Shown here: piece by piece, positions 58,551 through 60,000 of the stretch
How the letters are laid out: each line of letters starts with the position of its first letter
Numbering within the stretch: the first letter of the stretch is position 1
Source of the DNA: Prorocentrum cordatum
Lineage: Eukaryota; Sar; Dinophyceae; Prorocentrales; Prorocentraceae
Assembly (NCBI GenBank): GCA_963575745.1
Contig: CAUYUJ010011225.1
Location: 309,001 to 369,000, forward strand
Reading direction: 5' to 3'
Length of the DNA stretch: 60,000 nucleotides
Program-made: the position numbers and the translations under genes
Notes under the pieces: generated by a model
The model's database searches: none
Seen by the model: only the letters and a program-made list of their open reading frames with translations
What the model was told of the DNA's origin: nothing

Positions 58551-60000
58551 TCTTCGGGCCCTCCTGGAGGACCTGTTCGAGGCCTCGTGGGCCGTCTTGG
58601 AGGCCTCGTGGAGCCTTACTTGGGCCGTCTTAGGCCATCTGGAGGCCATCTCAGGCCGTCTTGGGTGCATCTTGGGCCGTGGTGGAGGCATCTAGGGGCC
58701 ATCTCAGCCGTCTTGGAGGCCATCTTGGGCGTCTTGGAGGCCTCTTGGGCCGTCTTGGGGCCCTTTGGGGGGCCTCTTGGGCCGCCATGGGGCCATCTCG
58801 GAGGCCTCGTGGGCGATCTTGGGGCGATCTTGGGGGCCTCTTGGGCCGTCTTGAGCCGTCGGAAGGCCGAAAAGAAGCAAATGCCAAACTCCTTCAAAAA
58901 CCTATGGAAAATCAATGATTTTGGCCTCTTCGGCCCTTTCTGGGGGACCTCTTGGAGGCCTCTTGGGCCTGATTTGTGCCTTCGGAGGGGCCTCCTGGAG
59001 CTTGTGTGGGGGGGCATTTGGGGGCCTGCTGGCGGTCTGGGGGGCCATCTTGTGGCGAAGGGCTCAAAATATAGGTTCGTGTTTCTGCCTCTGGGGCCTC
59101 TCTTGGGCCACCCTTGGGGCCCTATTGGGCCGTCTTGGGAGGTCTTTCGGCTATCGTGGGCCGCCTGTGGGCTCTCTCTCTCTTGGGGGCCTCTTGGGCC
59201 GTTTCGTGGCGATCTTGCTGTCGGGGCGCCTATGGGAGCTCTTGGGCCGTCCTGGAGCTCGCTTGAGCATTTCTGAACGCCCTTGGGCCGCTCCCGGGCT
59301 CTCTTGGACATTCGGAGGCGCCTCTTGGGACACTCGTGGGGGGTCGGGGGGTGGTCTTGGGGTCCTCTTGGGCGGTCGTGGCGTACTTTTGGGCCGTCTT
59401 GGTGCCCTCTTGGGGGCGTCTTGGGCCGTTTTGGCGCCTTCTTGGTCCGTCTTTTTGGGCCAACTTGGGGGCCTCTTTGGCCAGCTTGTGCCGAGATTTG
59501 GGGCCTCTTGGGCCGTATTGGAGCGTTGGTAGCCCAGAAAGGCGAGAACGCAAAAAGCTGGCAAACTCATATGGACAATCAATGCCATTCGCTTCTGGGG
59601 CCCTCTTGGCGATCCTCTTGGAGCCGTCTTGGGGTGTTTGGGAGCCTCTTGGGCCGTCTTGATGCTCTCTGGGACAGTGCGGAGTGTTCCTGGGCCGTTC
59701 TGGGGCTCTCTTGGATTATCCTAGGCGCTACTTGGGACACTCGGGGGTCGGGCTTCTTGGGCCGTCTTGTTTGGTGCTCTCTTGGGCTGTCTTGGGGCCC
59801 TCTCGGGGACCTCGTTGGCCGTCTTGGGGCCATCTTGGGGGCCTCTCCGGTTTGTGGTGGGTGGGAACGTTGAAAGCCCGAAAAGGCGATAATGTTAAAG
59901 TTCTTCAAACTCGAAGGCCATCAATGATTTCGTCTTCTTGGGGCCTTCTTGCCGATCTTGTTGGAGCCCTCTTGGGGCGTTTCGGATGCCTTTCGGGCCG
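58551..60000 (+). repeat. Higher-order GGCCGTCTTGG minisatellite, block 3
   Basis: Same units as block 1, with spacers near 58852 (GCCGAAAAGAAGCAAATGCC), 59516 and 59858, each followed by ATCAATG. It begins within 20 bp of the recombinase fragment and runs off the window. Long frames on both strands are composition effects. Confidence 0.9.

Overview
This GC-rich window reads as nuclear DNA of a dinoflagellate. The support is a two-finger CCCH zinc-finger gene with very small exons and mostly non-canonical splice sites, a degenerate LINE with endonuclease, reverse transcriptase and RNase H, a tyrosine-recombinase fragment of a kind I associate with dinoflagellate genomes, and a very high load of tandem and dispersed short repeats. 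Very long ORFs through the GGCCGTCTTGG repeats remind me of Prorocentrum genome annotations; that is memory, not a search. All gene models below were assembled by eye from splice-like signals, reading phase and protein character, so exon edges are proposals.

Layout. Bases 1-2440 hold dispersed repeats and CTC microsatellites. 2442-3877 holds three possible exons of the 3' part of a plus-strand gene (gene Z), interrupted by a young MITE. 4225-7214 is a higher-order minisatellite. 7215-12440 is a minus-strand LINE broken in frame at three places. 13233-15050 holds three probable exons ending in a stop (gene A). 16706-31647 holds the main gene (gene B): eight exons totalling 1,089 nt (362 codons plus stop) over about 15 kb, with paired CCCH fingers, an acidic stretch, a V-K-N-T-F motif, a serine/arginine-rich part and a proline-rich C-terminus. 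Its introns carry a 99-bp satellite, several MITE families and a 150-bp tandem repeat.

From 31.6 kb to the end I find no convincing complete gene. There are isolated exon-like segments (33.7, 35.4, 43.7, 45.5, 51.4 kb), long GAT, CAT, CTC, GAG and AAC microsatellites, a 90-bp satellite sharing its flanks with the 99-bp one, TA-flanked mariner-like MITEs, a 1.56-kb element with 12-bp terminal inverted repeats, an 11-bp minisatellite, two more blocks of the GGCCGTCTTGG repeat, and a minus-strand tyrosine-recombinase fragment at 58.1-58.5 kb.

The most unusual signal is in gene B. In the model given, each of its seven introns ends in AG, and its first bases repeat the first bases of the following exon (AG|N..AG|N), with donors CA, TT, GA, GT, GA, TT and GC. 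A roughly 165-bp dispersed element lies 20-151 bp inside four of these introns, always in the same orientation. Together this suggests introns that arose by insertion of elements with target duplication.
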